From Kiloniellaceae bacterium (GTDB lineage Bacteria; Pseudomonadota; Alphaproteobacteria; Kiloniellales; Kiloniellaceae): a DNA stretch of 61,531 nt. Numbering within the stretch: position 1 is the stretch's first letter; each line of letters starts with the position of its first letter. This document shows positions 57,952 to 61,531 of the stretch, piece after piece. The notes beneath the pieces were generated by a model. That model saw only the letters and a program-made list of their open reading frames with translations. It was not told the origin of the DNA and made no database searches. Both the position numbers and the translations under genes were made by a program. Location of the stretch: positions 1-61,531 of the forward strand of contig WHTV01000015.1 of NCBI GenBank assembly GCA_009377535.1. Direction: 5' to 3'.

Positions 57952-60233
57952 GAGAGATAGGCGCGTAGCTGCGCCGGCTTCATCGGCTTGGAGAAATATT
58001 CGATCCCCTTTGCCCGGGCCCGCTCCTTCACTTCGCGGGAGCGATCGGCTGTGACCAGAATGCCGGGCACGTCGCGGCCCAGGCGTTCGCGCAGCAGGAT
58101 GATGGCGTCGATGCCGTCGACCGCGCCGTCGAGGTGGAGGTCGGCGATGATGGCCATCGGCGTCAGGGTGTTGCGCTGCTGGGCGATCTCCAGCAGGGCC
58201 GGGTAGGAAGGGGCCCGGATGCTGGTCAGGCTCCAGTAATCCAGCAGCGTCGTCAGCGCATCGGCCACCCCGGCGTCGTTCTCCAGCACGAAGAGCGGTC
58301 CCTCGCCCAGCGCGCCGCCCTGCCTGTCGGAGACGGCCTCCGGTGCCAGCGGCACATCGAAGTCGGCGAGGCCGGCCGTGCCGTCAGCCAGCTCGCCCGC
58401 CCCAGGCGGCAGCAGGGGAACCGTCAGCGAGAAGCAGGAGCCGCGGCCGACATGGGATTTCAGGGCGACCTGGTGGCCGAGCAGGTCGGCGGCGCGTTTG
58501 ACGATGGCGAGGCCGAGGCCAAGGCCGCTGGCCTGCGTCCCCGCCGGGATCATCCGCTTGAACTCCTCGAAGATCGCCAGGTGGTTCTCGGCCGCGATTC
58601 CGGGACCGCTGTCGTGGATCTCGATCGAGAGGTTGCCGCCGCGGCGTCGTGCGCCCAGCAGGATCGTGCCCCTGTCGGTATACTTCAAGGCATTGGACAG
58701 CAGGTTCTGCACGATGCGACGCAGCAGCTGCGCGTCCGAGCGCACCACCGCCGAGCAGGCGACGCTGCGCAGCCGCAGGCCCTTCTGCAGGGCCAGGGCG
58801 CCGAACTCGGCCTCCAGGGTTTCGAAGAGCTCGCCGACCGCGACGGCAGTGATGCGCGGGCGATAGCCGCCGGCATCCATCTTGGAGATGTCCAGGAGGG
58901 TGCTGAGCAGCGCCTCGGTCGATTGGAACGCCTTGGCGATGTTATCGAGCAGGCCGCGCGCGCCGGGATCGACCAGCGGCGAGGCCTCGAGGGCTGAGAG
59001 GTAGAGCCTGGCCGCGTTCAGCGGCTGCAGCAGGTCGTGGCTGGCGGCTGCCAGGAAGCGGGTCTTGCCCAGGTTGGCGGCCTCCGCCGCCTTGCGCGCC
59101 CGCTCCAGGTCCGCCGCGGTCTGCTCGTGGCGCCACACCTCGTCCTGCAGGATCTCGTTAAGCCGGCGCAGTTCGTGGGTGCGTTCGTCGACCCGCTTTT
59201 CCAGTTCCTCCTTGCTTTGCTCCAGCAGCTTGGCGGCTTTGATCTGGGCGGAGACGTCGGTCATGGTCACGACGAAGCTGTCATCGGGCATGGTGCGGAA
59301 GTTGGCGGCGATGAAGCGCCGGCCGCGGTAGGAGAGCTCGACGCGCAGCGGGAAGCGCTTCTTGACGTTGCCGATCCATGCGTAGGCTTCGCGGCGGCGT
59401 TCCCTCGGCACCTCGGCGCCGTAGCGCCAGACCTGCCGGGCAAGGTCTTTCAGACGCATGCCGGAATACATGCCGGCGTAGTGCAGGTTCAGCAGCATGG
59501 CGGCCTGGGAGTTCCACGCCACCAGTTTGAGGTCGGCGTCGAAGACCACCACGCCCTGGGCGATATTGGCGATCGTGGTCGCCAGCAGCCCGGACTGCCC
59601 TGCCACCTTCGTCAGACGGCGGGTTTCTTCCAGGCGGCGGAAATGGGTGATCTCGGTGACGATGGTCACCTTGCCGCCATCGTTGGTGGCGCGCTCGCTG
59701 ATCTGAATCCAGCGGCCGTCGCTCAGCAGCTGCTGGAACTGGCAGCTCTTGCGGCGGTGGTATTCGATGCGCGAGGCGACCCAGGCATCCGGATCGGTCA
59801 CCGCCTCGACGATGACACCGGCTTCGGCGGCCGCTTGGACGATCTCCCTGAAGTGGGTGCCGGGCTTGAGAAGTTCGCTCAACGAAGGGAAGAAATCGCG
59901 GTACTTGAGATTGCACAGCACGATGCGATCGCTGCTGTCGTAGAGGATGAATCCCTCGCCGATCGCGTCGATGGCCTGCTGCAGCTGCTGGCGGGCTATC
60001 TTGGCCTCGCTCATGGCGCGGGCGAGACGCTGGATGCGCTTTTCGACGCTGGTCTCCAGGTCGGCGACCGACTGGAACAGCTTGTAGGCGTTGCCGGTGA
60101 AATCGTGGCTGCGGTCGACCTGGCGGATCAGGGCGTCGCGCACGGTCTTCAGCTTGGCGTTTTCACGCTCCAGCTCGGTGATGCGCGCTTCGAGGTCGCG
60201 GCGAGAGGTTTCACCTAGCGAAGCTGCGGTCAT
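57888..60233 (-). CDS. PAS-domain hybrid histidine kinase (NahK-like)
   Basis: A 781-residue cytoplasmic kinase without membrane helices. It has an N-terminal coiled coil (1-90), PAS-like regions near 85-200 and 210-330, and a long coiled coil. The H-box FLAAASHDLLQPLNAARL follows (phospho-His about 399), then ATPase boxes (NLLSNALKYTDRG, DSGPGIA, GLGLGLAIVK) and a C-terminal receiver with phospho-Asp in AIIADLHLDGAVDG. The start ATG overlaps the FIST gene stop (ATGA). FIST plus such a kinase resembles NosP/NahK of Pseudomonas. Phosphorelay to the adjacent LuxR-type regulator is likely. Confidence 0.88.
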   Translation of the reverse strand: MTAASLGETSRRDLEARITELERENAKLKTVRDALIRQVDRSHDFTGNAYKLFQSVADLETSVEKRIQRLARAMSEAKIARQQLQQAIDAIGEGFILYDSSDRIVLCNLKYRDFFPSLSELLKPGTHFREIVQAAAEAGVIVEAVTDPDAWVASRIEYHRRKSCQFQQLLSDGRWIQISERATNDGGKVTIVTEITHFRRLEETRRLTKVAGQSGLLATTIANIAQGVVVFDADLKLVAWNSQAAMLLNLHYAGMYSGMRLKDLARQVWRYGAEVPRERRREAYAWIGNVKKRFPLRVELSYRGRRFIAANFRTMPDDSFVVTMTDVSAQIKAAKLLEQSKEELEKRVDERTHELRRLNEILQDEVWRHEQTAADLERARKAAEAANLGKTRFLAAASHDLLQPLNAARLYLSALEASPLVDPGARGLLDNIAKAFQSTEALLSTLLDISKMDAGGYRPRITAVAVGELFETLEAEFGALALQKGLRLRSVACSAVVRSDAQLLRRIVQNLLSNALKYTDRGTILLGARRRGGNLSIEIHDSGPGIAAENHLAIFEEFKRMIPAGTQASGLGLGLAIVKRAADLLGHQVALKSHVGRGSCFSLTVPLLPPGAGELADGTAGLADFDVPLAPEAVSDRQGGALGEGPLFVLENDAGVADALTTLLDYWSLTSIRAPSYPALLEIAQQRNTLTPMAIIADLHLDGAVDGIDAIILLRERLGRDVPGILVTADRSREVKERARAKGIEYFSKPMKPAQLRAYLSHLSAETRAASTAAAAIGDES

Positions 60234-61399
60234 GGCGCCGCGCCGATGGCAAGCCCCGTCAGGGTCTGGCTCAGGTGAAGGAAGCGATACTGCTCGCCGT
60301 AGGTATTGAAGCCGATCATGTTGTAGCGCGCGAAGATCGGCAGCAAGTCGCTCTTGATGCCGAGGCGTTCCGCCTCCAGGCGGCGCAAAATGCAATCGAA
60401 GCAGAGCACGATATCCAGCGCCCCGATCCGCTCGCAGATGCGCTCCATGTTCTGCACCAGGTTGTCGCGCATGTCCTCGGGGTGGGCGAGGGTGAGCACG
60501 ATGCCCTCGTCGACAGCGCAGTAGAAATGCAGCGCGCCTTCGCGGTCGACCTGCTGGATCGCGCGCACGTGGTACTCGCCGCCGATGCGCACCAGCATCG
60601 GATTGGCGGCGAAGACCTCCGGCGTGAGATCGCCCGGCGCAACGCCGATCAGGCGGGCGTACTCCTCGGCCGCGGGCTCGGCATTGAGCGACCACACGAC
60701 GCGGCGCTCGGGGTCGGCCGAGGTGACCACGATCTTCTGCTCGGTCGGCCGGAAATGCTCGAACTTGAAGACCTCCATCTGGCGGCTCGAGGCGCCGATC
60801 ACCACCAGCGCGGAGTCCTCCAGGACGTCGCCATTGTAGAAGATCTGAGTGGTGTCGAAATTCAGGTTGTCGCCGGCCGAGGCACCGAAGATCGGCACCT
60901 CGTCGAGGGCGGCATAAGTGCTGGCGGCAATTTCCTCCTCGCGGCGGGAGAGCCCGTCGACCAGCAGCATGGCGAAGAAGTTCTCACGTTCCGGCTCCAG
61001 CTTGCGCAGCAGGCGGAAATAGGCCGCCTCGATGGCCTCTCCGCCCTGGGCCATGGAATATTCACGCAGCGAGGTCAGCAGGCAGGTTTCGAAGCTGAAG
61101 GCGGCGCGGTCGAAGGCGATGGCGATGGAGCCGTCTGCCTCGTAGCTCTCCCGGGTCAGGCTGCCCGCAGTGGTGCAGCCAACCAGCGGAACCCCGGGAA
61201 AGGCGGCCGAGAGCGGCGCGACGATGTCCTCGTAGGGCAGGTTGGAAGAGACGAAGACGGTGATTAACGCCGGGTCGCAGTCGGTGATGCCGGCGGTCAG
61301 TTCCTCGATCACGCGGGCTGGATTGCGCGCGGCCGACCAGGCCCGGGCGATGGCCGGCCGGGCCGCCGTGATGCCGCGTTCGGTTTCCAAAGTTGCCAT
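60230..61399 (-). CDS. FIST-domain sensor protein (NosP-like)
   Basis: A 389-residue soluble protein with FIST_N (GLVGCTTAG-like VPLVGCTTAGSLTRESYEADG, about 70-90) and FIST_C domains (LVRIGGEYHVRAIQQVDREG and EQYRFLHLSQTLTGLAI). In Pseudomonas NosP, a FIST protein with heme senses nitric oxide and controls the adjacent hybrid kinase. Here the next gene is such a kinase and the two overlap by 4 nt. Other FIST proteins may bind small ligands such as amino acids, so NO sensing is inference. The 130 bp upstream holds the promoter region, without a clear motif. Confidence 0.85.
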   Translation of the reverse strand: MATLETERGITAARPAIARAWSAARNPARVIEELTAGITDCDPALITVFVSSNLPYEDIVAPLSAAFPGVPLVGCTTAGSLTRESYEADGSIAIAFDRAAFSFETCLLTSLREYSMAQGGEAIEAAYFRLLRKLEPERENFFAMLLVDGLSRREEEIAASTYAALDEVPIFGASAGDNLNFDTTQIFYNGDVLEDSALVVIGASSRQMEVFKFEHFRPTEQKIVVTSADPERRVVWSLNAEPAAEEYARLIGVAPGDLTPEVFAANPMLVRIGGEYHVRAIQQVDREGALHFYCAVDEGIVLTLAHPEDMRDNLVQNMERICERIGALDIVLCFDCILRRLEAERLGIKSDLLPIFARYNMIGFNTYGEQYRFLHLSQTLTGLAIGAAP

Positions 61400-61531
61400 A
61401 GGGCCGCTCCCCGGCTGTTTCCCTGTCCCAGGCCGTCTGCGCAGCCTTTGAGAACGCCGATGCTAGAGCTTTTCATGGTCATATTGAAGCAATTCTGTTG
61501 GCGAGCGGAGCGGCGATCCGTCAGGAGGCAG

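Noticed and set aside
1-61531. CRISPR array, prophage, IS element or secretion toxin system
   Set aside because: No regularly spaced repeats, integrase, transposase, capsid or toxin/antitoxin genes were found on either strand.

Overview
The window is 61.5 kb of GC-rich DNA with short intergenic gaps, many ATGA/TGATG/GTGA gene overlaps, GTG/TTG starts, alphaproteobacterial EcfG-type promoters, LptF/LptG and a ceramide-synthesis operon of the Caulobacter kind. It looks like chromosome of an alphaproteobacterium, most likely a Rhodospirillales-like lineage. The species assignment is inference from gene content only. No phage, insertion sequence, rRNA or CRISPR array was seen. The one RNA gene is a tRNA-Leu(UAA) at the left end.

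Left part (1-21 kb): ordinary metabolism and transport. It holds a LysR regulator, a single-domain globin, an SDR oxidoreductase, a TerC-family protein and a ZntB/CorA-type transporter. A deacylase set follows (AbrB-like transporter, AstE/AspA-family protein, ArgE-like deacetylase), then a GcvA-like regulator and a DUF1127 protein. Next comes an ehuBCDA-type polar amino-acid/ectoine ABC transporter operon with its own FCD-GntR regulator. It is divergent from a metal-ligand-less M24 hydrolase resembling ectoine hydrolase (DoeA/EutD). Two identical 11-bp sites lie between the two. NAD kinase, a LysR/TauE pair and MoaA follow.

Middle (20.5-31 kb): a HupE-type nickel/cobalt transporter lies under a cobalamin riboswitch. 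After an NlpC/P60 protein comes a molybdenum/formate-dehydrogenase accessory set (polyferredoxin-like protein, FdhD, MobA) and an oligopeptide-type binding protein. A small stress cassette follows: hemerythrin, a 24-residue membrane protein, an SPW-repeat protein and a 53-residue membrane protein. Two clean GGAAC-N16/17-CGTT promoters lie in it.

30.6-39.7 kb: a probable surface-glycan island. It has a TPR protein, an MsbA-like exporter, a 2OG-Fe(II) oxygenase, an FkbM methyltransferase, a GT8-like/methyltransferase fusion, a protein joining a Kdo-transferase-like N-terminal domain to a GT29 (sialyltransferase)-like domain, and an ELM1-family protein.

39.8-56.3 kb: the most interesting region, a lipid island. 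A right-hand minus-strand operon encodes serine palmitoyltransferase, its acyl carrier protein, a ceramide-reductase-like SDR and a fatty acyl-AMP ligase. On the left is a YghO-like GNAT protein of the bacterial ceramide synthase type, overlapping a fatty-acid hydroxylase gene. Between them lie two nucleotidyltransferases, a phosphoesterase, LptF/LptG, and a tight operon of CDP-alcohol phosphatidyltransferase, DAG-kinase-family lipid kinase and Tam41-like CDP-lipid synthase. Together they suggest that ceramide is made, phosphorylated, activated as a CDP-lipid, given an alcohol headgroup and perhaps exported by LptFG. The CDP-ceramide step is inference.

Right end (57.3-61.4 kb): a FIST-domain sensor, a PAS hybrid histidine kinase (a NosP/NahK-like pair) and an oppositely oriented LuxR-type response regulator whose coding 3' end overlaps that of the kinase. 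At least two families of palindromic intergenic repeats are scattered through the first 25 kb.
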